Below, piece after piece: positions 35,637-43,502 of a DNA stretch of 64,000 nt. Position numbers and translations under genes: made by a program. Under the pieces are notes generated by a model. That model was not told the DNA's origin. It did not search any database and saw only the letters and a list, made by a program, of their open reading frames with translations. Every line of letters begins with the position of its first letter. Within the stretch, counting starts at the first letter, position 1. The stretch covers positions 62,001 through 126,000 of the forward strand of contig NZ_RWKH01000009.1 in the NCBI RefSeq assembly GCF_003984625.1. Direction: 5' to 3'. This DNA comes from Variovorax sp. DXTD-1 (GTDB lineage: Bacteria; Pseudomonadota; Gammaproteobacteria; Burkholderiales; Burkholderiaceae_C).

Positions 35637-36560
35637 ATGAACCGCATGGAGCCCTTGCGCAAGATCGAAGCGGGCGTTCTCGACATCGCCTATTACGAAG
35701 CCGGGCCCGACGACGGCCCGCCCGTGCTGCTGATGCACGGCTTTCCCTACGACATTCACACCTACGCCGAAGTGGCGCCGATGCTCGCCGACAAGGGCTG
35801 CCGCGTCATCGTGCCCTACCTGCGAGGCTACGGCGCCACGCGCTTCCTGAGCGATGCCACGCCGCGCTCCGGCGAACAGGCCGCGCTCGGCGCCGACCTG
35901 CTCGCGCTGCTCGACGCGCTCGGCATCCAGCGCGCGGTGCTTGCCGGCTACGACTGGGGCGGCCGCGCTGCGTGCGTGGTGGCGGCGCTCTGGCCCGAGC
36001 GTTGCGCGGGGCTGGTCTCGTTCAACAGCTACAACATCCAGGACATCGCCAAGGCGATGGAGCCCGACACGCCGGCGAACGAACACAGCCTCTGGTACCA
36101 GTACTACTTTCACAGCGAGCGCGGCCGCGCCGGCCTGGCGAAGGACCGCAAGGCGCTCACCCGCCTGCTGTGGCAGCTCTGGTCGCCGACATGGAAGTTC
36201 GACGACGCCACCTTCGAGTGCAGCGCGGCGGCGTTCGACCATCCGGACTTCGTCGAAGTGGTGATTCATTCATACCGCCACCGCTTCGGGTTGGTGGCGG
36301 GCGACCCGGCTTACGCCGACATCGAACGCGGCCTGGCCGCGCAGCCTGCGATATCGGTGCCCACCATCACCTTCGACGGCCTGGACGACGGCGTGCGCCC
36401 GCCCGCCGAAGCCTCTGCCCACGCGCACCGCTTCAGCGGGCCGCGCTCGCACCGGCTGGTGCCCGGCGTGGGCCACAACATGCCGCAAGAGGCGCCGCGC
36501 ACATTTGCCGACGCCGTGCTCGAACTCGTGCCCGCGCTACGGCCCAACAACAACTCCTGA
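35637..36560 (+). CDS. Alpha/beta hydrolase, epoxide hydrolase/haloalkane dehalogenase-like
   Basis: 307 aa. Oxyanion motif HGFP (34-37), nucleophile elbow G-Y-D106-W-G-G with Asp instead of Ser, and the catalytic His in PGVGHNMPQEAP. An Asp nucleophile is typical of epoxide hydrolases and haloalkane dehalogenases, not of esterases. It is inserted between frmA (22 bp away) and fghA (TGATG overlap), which ties it to the same pathway. The substrate is unknown. Confidence 0.85.
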   Translation: MNRMEPLRKIEAGVLDIAYYEAGPDDGPPVLLMHGFPYDIHTYAEVAPMLADKGCRVIVPYLRGYGATRFLSDATPRSGEQAALGADLLALLDALGIQRAVLAGYDWGGRAACVVAALWPERCAGLVSFNSYNIQDIAKAMEPDTPANEHSLWYQYYFHSERGRAGLAKDRKALTRLLWQLWSPTWKFDDATFECSAAAFDHPDFVEVVIHSYRHRFGLVAGDPAYADIERGLAAQPAISVPTITFDGLDDGVRPPAEASAHAHRFSGPRSHRLVPGVGHNMPQEAPRTFADAVLELVPALRPNNNS

Positions 36561-37435
36561 TGACCGACATCTTCAAGACCCTTTCCGAGCACCATGTCTT
36601 CAGCGGCGTGCAAAGTTTTCACGAGCATGCCTCACACGAAATCGGCTTGCCGATGCGCTTCTCGGTCTACCTGCCGCCGCAAGCCGCGCACGAGCGGGTG
36701 CCGGCCCTGCTCTACCTTGCAGGGCTCACTTGCAACGAAGAAACCTTCGCAGTGAAGGCGGGCGCGCAGCGCATGGCGGCCAGCCTGGGCCTGGCGCTGA
36801 TCGCGCCCGACACCAGTCCGCGCGGAAGCGCGGTGGAAGGCCTGCCCGGCGCCACCGCCAACTGGGACTTCGGCATTGGCGCGGGCTTCTACCTCGACGC
36901 CACCGAGGCCCCGTGGTCTGCCCACTGGCGCATGGAAAGCTGGATCGTGCATGAGCTGCTGCCCTTCGTGGCAAAGCACTTCGCGGTCGACGACCAGCGC
37001 CTTGGCATCTTCGGCCATTCGATGGGCGGCCACGGCGCGCTCACGCTGGCAATGCGGCACCCGGGGCGCTTCAAGTCGCTCTCGGCATTCGCGCCCATCT
37101 GTGCGCCCACGCAATGCCCGTGGGGCGAAAAGGCGTTCAGCGGCTACCTGGGAGAGCCCGGCGGCGACCGTGCGCAATGGCTTGCGCACGACGCCAGCGC
37201 GCTCATGAAATCGCAGACCGCCGCGCCGTACCCGCAAGGCATATTGATCGACCAGGGACTGGCCGACAAATTCCTTGCCGAGCAGCTGTATCCGGAAGCC
37301 TTCGAAGCCGCCTGCTTTGCCGCGGGCCAGCCGCTCACGCTGCGCCGCCACGCGGGCTACGACCACGGCTACTACTTCATCCAGACCTTCATGGCGGACC
37401 ACCTCGCTCACCACGCCCAAACCTTGCGTGGCTGA
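36560..37435 (+). CDS. fghA: S-formylglutathione hydrolase
   Basis: 291 aa esterase-D family. It hydrolyses S-formylglutathione to formate and glutathione, completing glutathione-dependent formaldehyde detoxification. Motifs: LAGLTCNEETF, the PDTSPRG loop, nucleophile S154 in GHSMGGHGA, and D/H in the C-terminal part (IDQGLADKFL, HAGYDHGYYFI). The start overlaps the preceding stop by 1 nt. Confidence 0.96.
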   Translation: MTDIFKTLSEHHVFSGVQSFHEHASHEIGLPMRFSVYLPPQAAHERVPALLYLAGLTCNEETFAVKAGAQRMAASLGLALIAPDTSPRGSAVEGLPGATANWDFGIGAGFYLDATEAPWSAHWRMESWIVHELLPFVAKHFAVDDQRLGIFGHSMGGHGALTLAMRHPGRFKSLSAFAPICAPTQCPWGEKAFSGYLGEPGGDRAQWLAHDASALMKSQTAAPYPQGILIDQGLADKFLAEQLYPEAFEAACFAAGQPLTLRRHAGYDHGYYFIQTFMADHLAHHAQTLRG

Positions 37436-37475
37436 TCGGCCACTCGTATCGACCGCGGCACACGGGCGCCGTATC

Positions 37476-37988
37476 ATGAGTCGCATGTCCGCAGCACAGA
37501 TTCCCGCGTTTCAATTGCGCTCTCGCGACGGCGCCCCCGAAGAGAGCCTGGTGCTGGCCGGCATCTGGCGCCGGGCCTGGATAGCGGCCAACCGCAGGGC
37601 CACCGTGATCGAGCCGATCACGCACTGGCTGCGGCGCGTGCAAACGGAATTCGTACCGCCGGCCGACGTGGTGCTGGCCGAGCGCGAAGGCCAGGTGCTC
37701 GCCTTCATGGTGATGCTCGCCCGGCGCGAATACGTGGCCCAACTGTTCGTCGAACCGCATCTGCGTAACCAGGGCCTGGGGCAGGCGCTGCTCGACGAGG
37801 CCAGCGTGCGCATGCCGCTCGGCTGGAAGCTGCACGTTGCCATCAACAACACCGCGGCACAGCGTTTCTACGAGCGCTACGGCCTCGTGCGCGGCGCGGT
37901 CGACCGGCATCCCACGAGCGGACGCGAGCGGGTCGCCTACCATTGGTTTCCGCAGGGCACGCCACGCCAGCCGCGACGCATCGGCTGA
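37476..37988 (+). CDS. GNAT-family N-acetyltransferase
   Basis: 170 aa. The acetyl-CoA site is visible as QLFVEPHLRNQGLGQALLDEA (V-x-P-x-x-R-x-x-G-x-G), followed by LHVAINNTAAQRFYERYGL, the usual GNAT C-terminal motif. The acceptor is unknown. ATG 37485 is an alternative start. It is separated from fghA by 40 bp. Confidence 0.85.
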   Translation: MSRMSAAQIPAFQLRSRDGAPEESLVLAGIWRRAWIAANRRATVIEPITHWLRRVQTEFVPPADVVLAEREGQVLAFMVMLARREYVAQLFVEPHLRNQGLGQALLDEASVRMPLGWKLHVAINNTAAQRFYERYGLVRGAVDRHPTSGRERVAYHWFPQGTPRQPRRIG

Positions 37989-38016
37989 ACGCTCATCTCC
38001 TTCGTCTTGTCTTTCC

Positions 38017-38406
38017 ATGCGCATCGATCACATCGCTCTCTGGACCACCGATCTCGAACGCTGCAAGCGCTTCTACGTCGACTACTTCGGTGCCACGGCC
38101 GGCGCGGGCTATGTCAACCCGGCCAAGGGTTTTGCATCGTGCTTCCTGAGCCTGGGCGATGGGGCCCGCATCGAAGCCATGACCACCAGCACCCTCTCGC
38201 CCGTGCCCGCCGAACCCGGCGCGCAGCGCATGGGCTGGACGCACCTGGCCATCAGCGTGGGGTCCGACGCGGCGGTGGACGAGCTCACGCAGCGCCTGAA
38301 GGCCGACGGCTACCCGCTGCTCGATGGCCCGCGCCGCACCGGCGACGGCTACTACGAAAGCGTGGTGCTCGACCCGGATGGCAACCGGGTCGAGATCACG
38401 TCATGA
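38017..38406 (+). CDS. VOC-family (glyoxalase/bleomycin-resistance fold) protein
   Basis: 129 aa with two beta-alpha-beta-beta-beta units: IDHIALWTTDLERCKRFYVDYFGATAG at the start and GYYESVVLDPDGNRVEITS at the end, including H4, E/D metal-ligand positions typical of VOC metalloenzymes. Could be a glyoxalase, thiol transferase or lyase; no substrate evidence. Confidence 0.85.
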   Translation: MRIDHIALWTTDLERCKRFYVDYFGATAGAGYVNPAKGFASCFLSLGDGARIEAMTTSTLSPVPAEPGAQRMGWTHLAISVGSDAAVDELTQRLKADGYPLLDGPRRTGDGYYESVVLDPDGNRVEITS

Positions 38407-38418
38407 GCGGCTTGCGCG

Positions 38419-38838
38419 ATGAGTGAATTCGTAGAAAGCCTGCATGAGATTTTCGAGCGCCTCGGCCGCATCCAGACGCGCCGCATGTTCGGCGGCCATG
38501 GCATCTTTCATGAGGGGCGCATGATCGCGATCGTCCTGAAGGACACGCTCTACCTGAAGTCCGATGCCGACAGCGCCGAGCATTTCGACAAACTGAATCT
38601 GCCGCCCTTCACCTACGAGCGCAACGGCAAGACCATGCCGATGTCGTACCGGCAGGCCCCTGCCGATCTCTTCGAGGACCGGCACGAAGCCGCGCTCTGG
38701 GGTCGCCGGGCCTACGAGGCAGCCTTGCGCTCGGGCCAGCCGCCAAAGCAGAAAAAAATCACCGCCGGCAAGTCGGCCACCAGGAAAACACCAGCAAAGA
38801 AAGCCCCAGTGAAGAAAAAGAAAGCAGCCACCTCGTGA
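38419..38838 (+). CDS. TfoX N-terminal domain protein with Lys-rich tail
   Basis: 139 aa. Residues 1-100 match the TfoX/Sxy N-domain (RRMFGGHGIFHEGRMIAIVLKDTLYLKSDADS). Residues 108-139 are a Lys/Ala tail (KKAPVKKKKAATS) reminiscent of nucleic-acid-binding H1-like tails. The TfoX C-domain is absent, so it need not be a competence regulator. Its stop overlaps the exonuclease GTG start. Confidence 0.8.
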   Translation: MSEFVESLHEIFERLGRIQTRRMFGGHGIFHEGRMIAIVLKDTLYLKSDADSAEHFDKLNLPPFTYERNGKTMPMSYRQAPADLFEDRHEAALWGRRAYEAALRSGQPPKQKKITAGKSATRKTPAKKAPVKKKKAATS

Positions 38839-39443
38839 GCGGCGACGTCACCGCATTGCCGCCCCTTCCCGAACGCGAGCAGATCGCGCTCCTGGAAGCC
38901 TTCGAAGGCCTCGGCCTCCAGGACATCGTCGTCGTCGCGACGCTGCAAGACGCCGAGCACGCCGCCGCCGCGCTGCTGGCCGCCGGCGTTGCAGGCTTCG
39001 ACACCGAATCGAAACCCACCTTCGCCAAGAACGAAGTGTCTGGCGGCCCGCACGTGGTGCAGTTTTCCACGCGCGAGAAGGCCTGGCTGTTCCAGCTGCA
39101 CCGCACCGAATGCAACCCGGTCGTCGCGGCGCTGCTCGCCTCGACCGAACTCAAGAAGGTCGGCTTCGGGCTTTCGAGCGACCTCACGCTCATACGCAAC
39201 CGCCTCGACATCGAGCCGAAGGCGGTGTTCGACATCGACACCGAGTTTCGCCGCCAGGGCTACCGCAAATCGGTGGGCGTGAAGACGGCCGTGGCGCTGG
39301 TGTTCAACCGGCGCTTCGTCAAGTCGCGCAAGGCGACCACGTCGAACTGGGCCAACAAGCAGCTGACCGAGGCGCAGATCCGCTATGCGGCCAACGATGC
39401 GTATGCCTCGATCCGCGTGTTCGATGCGCTCTTCGGCGGCTGA
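38835..39443 (+). CDS. 3'-5' exonuclease domain protein (DEDD, RNase D-like)
   Basis: 202 aa, start GTG overlapping the previous stop (GTGA). Exo I: GFDTESKPTF; exo II: LKKVGFGLSSDLTLI; exo III: QIRYAANDAYASIRVF, giving the DEDDy residues. It contains no HRDC domain, so it is shorter than RNase D. Likely processes RNA or DNA 3' ends. Confidence 0.88.
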   Translation: MSGDVTALPPLPEREQIALLEAFEGLGLQDIVVVATLQDAEHAAAALLAAGVAGFDTESKPTFAKNEVSGGPHVVQFSTREKAWLFQLHRTECNPVVAALLASTELKKVGFGLSSDLTLIRNRLDIEPKAVFDIDTEFRRQGYRKSVGVKTAVALVFNRRFVKSRKATTSNWANKQLTEAQIRYAANDAYASIRVFDALFGG

Positions 39444-39548
39444 ACTGCCGCCCCTGCGGCCCGCTCGGCCATAGGCGCGCTCCGGCAGCAGCTCCGCGGC
39501 ACCCCCGGCACAATGCCGGTCACATCTATCGCACACGAAAGAAGGGCC

Positions 39549-40967
39549 ATGAGCAACAAAAGCGATTTCGGTTTGATCGGCCTGGCCGTGATGGGCCAGA
39601 ACCTGGTGCTGAACGTGGAAAGCCGCGGCTTCCAGGTCAGCGTGTATAACCGCACCGAAGCCACCACCGAGGCCTTCATTGCCGCGAACCCGGGCAAGAA
39701 GCTGGTAGGCGCGAAGACGCTGGAGGAGTTCGTTCAGAGCCTTGCCAAGCCGCGCAAGATCCAGATCATGGTGAAGGCCGGCGCGCCAGTCGACCAGGTC
39801 ATCGAACAGCTGATTCCGCTGCTCGACAAGGACGACATCGTCATCGATGGCGGCAACAGCCTCTATACCGACACCGAGCGCCGCGATGCGTATCTCGCGG
39901 ACAAGGGCCTGCGCTTCATCGGCGCGGGCGTGTCGGGCGGCGAGGAAGGCGCGCGCAAGGGCCCTTCGATCATGCCGGGCGGACCGCTTTCCACCTGGGA
40001 AGTGATGAAGCCGATCTTCGAGAGCATCGCGGCCAAGGTCGACGGCGAGCCTTGCGTGATTCACATCGGTCCCGGTGGTGCGGGCCACTACGTGAAGATG
40101 GTGCACAACGGCATCGAATATGGCGACATGCAGCTGATCTGCGAGGCCTACAGCCTGTTCAAGGCCGCGGGCTTCACCACCGACGAAATGGCCGCGGTCT
40201 TCAACGAATGGAACGACGGAGAGCTGCAGAGCTACCTGATCCAGATCACCGCCAAGGCACTCGAACAGAAAGACCCGGAAACGGGCAAGCCGATCGTCGA
40301 CGTGATTCTCGACAAGGCGGGCCAGAAGGGCACGGGTCAATGGACGCTCATCAACGCGGCCGAGAACGCGGTGGTCATCAGCACCATCAACGCAGCCGTT
40401 GAAGCACGCGTGCTGTCTTCGCAGAAGAAGCAGCGCGTGGCCGCAAGCAAGCTGCTGCAGGGGCCGAAGGCCGAGCTTTCGCTCGAGAAGAAGGCGCTCG
40501 TTGCCAAGGTGCACGATGCGCTCTATGCCTCGAAGGTCATCAGCTACACCCAAGGCTTCGACCTCATCAAGACGATGGGCGAAAAGAAAGAGTGGAAGCT
40601 CGACCTCGGCCGCATCGCGGCAATATGGCGCGGCGGCTGCATCATTCGCGCCCGCTTCCTGAACCGCATCACCGATGCCTACCGCACCGATCCCGCGCTG
40701 GGCAACCTGATGCTAGACCCGTTCTTCAAGGACCTGCTCAACCGAACGCAGCAGAACTGGCGCGAAGTGGTGGCGCTGGCAGTGAGCAACGGCATACCGG
40801 TGCCGGCGTTCAGCGCATCGCTCGCCTACTACGACAGCTACCGCACCGAGCGGCTATCGGCAAACCTGCTGCAGGCGCAGCGCGACTTCTTCGGCGCGCA
40901 CACGTATGAGCGGGTCGACAAGCCCGCGGGCGAGTTCTTCCATACCAACTGGCCTGATGTGATCTGA
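39549..40967 (+). CDS. gnd: 6-phosphogluconate dehydrogenase, decarboxylating
   Basis: 472 aa. Oxidises 6-phosphogluconate to ribulose 5-phosphate. Motifs: N-terminal GLIGLAVMGQNL, VIDGGNSLYTDTERR, GVSGGEEGARKGPSIMPGG, GAGHYVKMVHNGIEYGDMQ and the C-terminal LNRTQQNWREVVALAVSNGIP. Start chosen at ATG 39549 after AAGAAGG. Convergent with gntK, whose product supplies its substrate. Confidence 0.98.
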   Translation: MSNKSDFGLIGLAVMGQNLVLNVESRGFQVSVYNRTEATTEAFIAANPGKKLVGAKTLEEFVQSLAKPRKIQIMVKAGAPVDQVIEQLIPLLDKDDIVIDGGNSLYTDTERRDAYLADKGLRFIGAGVSGGEEGARKGPSIMPGGPLSTWEVMKPIFESIAAKVDGEPCVIHIGPGGAGHYVKMVHNGIEYGDMQLICEAYSLFKAAGFTTDEMAAVFNEWNDGELQSYLIQITAKALEQKDPETGKPIVDVILDKAGQKGTGQWTLINAAENAVVISTINAAVEARVLSSQKKQRVAASKLLQGPKAELSLEKKALVAKVHDALYASKVISYTQGFDLIKTMGEKKEWKLDLGRIAAIWRGGCIIRARFLNRITDAYRTDPALGNLMLDPFFKDLLNRTQQNWREVVALAVSNGIPVPAFSASLAYYDSYRTERLSANLLQAQRDFFGAHTYERVDKPAGEFFHTNWPDVI

Positions 40968-40998
40968 CGGCCGGCGCAGAGAGCGAGGTACTTGCGCT

Positions 40999-41514
40999 CT
41001 AGCGGCGCGCTGCGTCGGGTATTTCGCGCTTCACCTGTGCGACCAGTTCCGTGAGCGGCGCGGTGGCGTCGACGGCCACCACGCCCGCCTCGCCCACCGG
41101 CGATTCAAGCGTCGCGAACTGGTTGGCCACCAGGCTGGCCGGAAACATGTGCTCGCCCGCCCCCGCACGCGCGGCCACGCGGCGCTCGGCCTCGTCGCGT
41201 TCGATGGACATGAACACGAACCGCAGGTCCGGCACGGCCGCACGCAACTGCTCGCGGTAGGCACGCTTGAGCGCAGAGCATGTCAGCACCGCACCCTGCG
41301 GCTTGTCGGCAAGCGCGCGACCCAGCGTGGCAAGCCAGCCGGCGCGGTCGGCATCGGTCAACGGAATGCCCTGGCGCATTTTTTCGACGTTCGACCCAGG
41401 GTGGTGGTCGTCCCCTTCGATCAGCGGCAGCGCAAAGGCGGTGGCAAGCGCCGCCCCCAGGCTCGATTTGCCGCAGCCTGAAACTCCCATTACCACCATC
41501 CATATCCCGTTCAT
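40999..41514 (-). CDS. gntK: Gluconokinase
   Basis: 171 aa. P-loop GVSGCGKSS near the N-terminus, EGDDHHPGSNVEKMRQGIPLTDADRAGWL, TCSALKRAYREQLR and HMFPASLVANQFATLE, all GntK hallmarks. Phosphorylates gluconate to 6-phosphogluconate, the substrate of the convergent gnd gene. ATG 41514 follows AAAGGT; a start 6 codons upstream is less likely. Confidence 0.96.
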   Translation of the reverse strand: MNGIWMVVMGVSGCGKSSLGAALATAFALPLIEGDDHHPGSNVEKMRQGIPLTDADRAGWLATLGRALADKPQGAVLTCSALKRAYREQLRAAVPDLRFVFMSIERDEAERRVAARAGAGEHMFPASLVANQFATLESPVGEAGVVAVDATAPLTELVAQVKREIPDAARR

Positions 41515-41628
41515 GCGTACCTTTGCAGCCAAGGCCGGACGGTCGATGCCGCCGGCGGGTTGAATCTACCGCTTATTTTGAAGCGGATTCGATCCGATAC
41601 CCGGCTGCGGGCCGCACGCGAAGAGCCC

Positions 41629-42723
41629 TCAGAAAAGACTGCCCTGCCCCGCTGCCCCGGGCGGCCGAAAGGCGCCCAAGTCGAGTGGAATGCGCTCGCG
41701 GTTGAAGCCGATACGGTTTGCCGCCTTCTCGAATCGCTGGCGGATCAGGTCGGCCCAGAGGCCGGTACCCTTCATGCGCGTCGCAAAGTCGGCGTCGTAG
41801 TCCTTGCCGCCGCGCATTTCGTGGATGCGCGCCATGATGCGGTCGGCGCGCTGCGGGTAGTGCAATGCCAGCCACTCCTTGAAGAGCGGCGCCACCTCCC
41901 ACGGCAGCCGTATCACCGTGTAGAAGGCGCTGCGCGCACCAGCCTCCCAGGCCGCTTCGAGCACCTGTTCCATGTCTTCGTTGACGAACGGAATCTGCGG
42001 CGCCACGCTCACGCCCACCGGCACGCCCGCCTCGGCCAAAGTGCGAATAGTGCGCAGCCTCCGATGCGGCGCGGCCGCGCGCGGCTCGAGCTTGCGGGCC
42101 AGTTCGCCGTCGAGCGTGGTCACTGTCACGTACACCGCGGCCAGGTGCTGGGCGGCCATGGGCGCGATCAGGTCGAGGTCGCGCTCCACCGCGCTCGACT
42201 TGGTGACCAGCGCAAACGGATGCTGCGTTTCTTGCAGCAGCTCGATGATCGAACGGGTGAGCCGCAAGTCGCGCTCGATGGGCTGATAGCAATCGGTGGC
42301 GGTGCCGATGGCGACATGGCTCGGCTTGTAGCTTTTTCGGCCGAGTTCGGCACGCAGCACCTCGACGATGTTGCGCTTGGCAATGAGCTTGGTTTCGAAG
42401 TCGAGCCCCGGCGAGAGGTTGAGGTAGCTGTGGGTGGGCCGTGCAAAGCAATAGATGCAGCCGTGCTCGCAGCCGCGATACGGGTTGAGCGAACGATCGA
42501 ACGACACGTCGGGCGATTCGTTTTCGTTGAGCACCGACTTCACGTCTTCGAAACGCACCTCGGTCGCCAGCGGAGGCAGGTCTTCCGCTTCGGCCGCGCC
42601 TTCTTCGAGCGTGCCCCAGCCGTCGTCGAAGGCGTTACGCTCATCGCGCGAAAAGCGGTGCGCCAGGTGCGTGGCCGCGCCGCGGCCCTTGATGGCGTGG
42701 ATGGGAATGCGGGCAGCTGGCAT
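41629..42723 (-). CDS. PA0069-family radical SAM protein (spore photoproduct lyase-like), SOS box at promoter
   Basis: 364 aa from ATG 42723 with RBS AAGGAA. The 4Fe-4S/SAM motif C85-x3-C89-x2-C92 (RGCEHGCIYCFARP) differs from the usual CX3CX2C context only slightly. KRNIVEVL, TATDCYQPIERDL, TKSSAVERDLDL and a C-terminal AANRIGFNRERIPLDLGAFRPP complete the PA0069/Rv2578c type. The function is unsolved; relatives resemble DNA-lesion lyases. A perfect LexA box overlaps its probable -10, so it should be induced by DNA damage. From memory, PA0069 itself belongs to the P. aeruginosa LexA regulon. Confidence 0.9.
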   Translation of the reverse strand: MPAARIPIHAIKGRGAATHLAHRFSRDERNAFDDGWGTLEEGAAEAEDLPPLATEVRFEDVKSVLNENESPDVSFDRSLNPYRGCEHGCIYCFARPTHSYLNLSPGLDFETKLIAKRNIVEVLRAELGRKSYKPSHVAIGTATDCYQPIERDLRLTRSIIELLQETQHPFALVTKSSAVERDLDLIAPMAAQHLAAVYVTVTTLDGELARKLEPRAAAPHRRLRTIRTLAEAGVPVGVSVAPQIPFVNEDMEQVLEAAWEAGARSAFYTVIRLPWEVAPLFKEWLALHYPQRADRIMARIHEMRGGKDYDADFATRMKGTGLWADLIRQRFEKAANRIGFNRERIPLDLGAFRPPGAAGQGSLF

Positions 42724-42748
42724 GGCGGTTCCTTCTTTCAGCTGAAGA

Positions 42749-42768
42749 TACTGTTTATTCATACAGTA
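42749..42768 (-). promoter_or_regulatory. LexA (SOS) box upstream of the radical SAM gene
   Basis: TACTGTTTATTCATACAGTA fits the consensus TACTG-N10-CAGTA at every fixed position and CTGT-N8-ACAG exactly. It starts 26 bp before the gene. On the minus strand TTGCGC-N17-TACTGT is a possible promoter whose -10 is the left half of the box, ideal for repression. Confidence 0.8.
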
Positions 42769-42801
42769 TTCCAAACCAGCAGCATGCGCAAATGAATTTT
42801 C

Positions 42802-42838
42802 ATTTCTCTATTGACAGAAATTTCAAGAATCCTAGACT
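42802..42838 (+). promoter_or_regulatory. gbsR-like gene promoter with 20-bp palindromic operator (site 1)
   Basis: ATTTCTCTATTGACAGAAAT (42802-42821) is an inverted repeat, differing at two positions from the site at 43469-43488. It includes the -35 TTGACA (42811-42816); a 16-nt spacer leads to TAGACT (42833-42838). The start point would fall at about the ATG 42846, so the mRNA may be leaderless. Confidence 0.65.
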
Positions 42839-42845
42839 TCGAAGC

Positions 42846-43448
42846 ATGGAACTCACCGACATCCAACGCAAGTTCGTCCTCCACTGGGGCGAAATGGGCT
42901 CCATGTGGGGTGTCAACCGCACGGTCTCGCAAATTCATGCGCTGCTGTTCGCCCATGGCAAGCCCATGCATGCCGAAGAGCTCGCCGACACTTTGGGCGT
43001 GGCCCGCTCCAACGTGAGCAACAGCCTGAAGGAACTCCAGGCGTGGAACCTGGTGCGGGTCACGCACATCCTTGGCGACCGCCGCGACTACTTCGAAACC
43101 AGCGTGGACGTGTGGGAGCTGTTTCGCACCGTGGTGCGCGAGCGCAAGGAACGCGAGTTCGATCCCACCATCCGCGTGCTGCGCGAAATCGTCTCGAGCC
43201 CCGACTTCCAGAAGGAGCCCGCCGATGCGCAAGACCGCATCCGCTCCACCATGGACCTGATGACCAAGCTTGCCACCTGGGCCGACGAAATGCTGCGGCT
43301 CTCGCCCGGCACGCTCGACAAGGTGCTGACGCTGGGCGCCAGCGTGCAGAAGTTCGTTCGCGGCGATGTGCCTCCGGCAGCGCCCGCGGCATCGATGAAA
43401 AACGACGATGACCCGGACGCCCATCACGCCAGCCCGCCGATGATCTGA
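42846..43448 (+). CDS. GbsR/MarR-family transcriptional regulator
   Basis: 200 aa. MarR-type winged helix (VSQIHALLFAHGKPMHAEELADTLGVARSNVSNSLKELQAWNLVRVTHILGDRRDYFET), then a helical dimerisation region and a disordered Asp/His-rich tail. GbsR-type proteins commonly repress genes for choline/betaine or lipid-related functions. Operators at its own promoter and in front of DUF393 suggest it controls itself and the downstream cluster. The ligand is unknown. Confidence 0.9.
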   Translation: MELTDIQRKFVLHWGEMGSMWGVNRTVSQIHALLFAHGKPMHAEELADTLGVARSNVSNSLKELQAWNLVRVTHILGDRRDYFETSVDVWELFRTVVRERKEREFDPTIRVLREIVSSPDFQKEPADAQDRIRSTMDLMTKLATWADEMLRLSPGTLDKVLTLGASVQKFVRGDVPPAAPAASMKNDDDPDAHHASPPMI

Positions 43449-43468
43449 GCTTCTCTTTTTTGCCCTGC

Positions 43469-43488
43469 ATTTCTGTTTTGACAGAAAT
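43469..43488 (+). promoter_or_regulatory. GbsR-type operator (site 2), upstream of the DUF393 operon
   Basis: ATTTCTGT-TTTG-ACAGAAAT is a perfect 8-bp inverted repeat with a 4-nt spacer, ending 14 bp before the DUF393 ATG. It matches site 1 (42802-42821) at 18 of 20 positions. The same TTGACA core is present but no good -10 follows it, so the site may act as a roadblock or overlap the start point. Confidence 0.65.
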
Positions 43489-43502
43489 AACGAAACAAAA
43501 CC

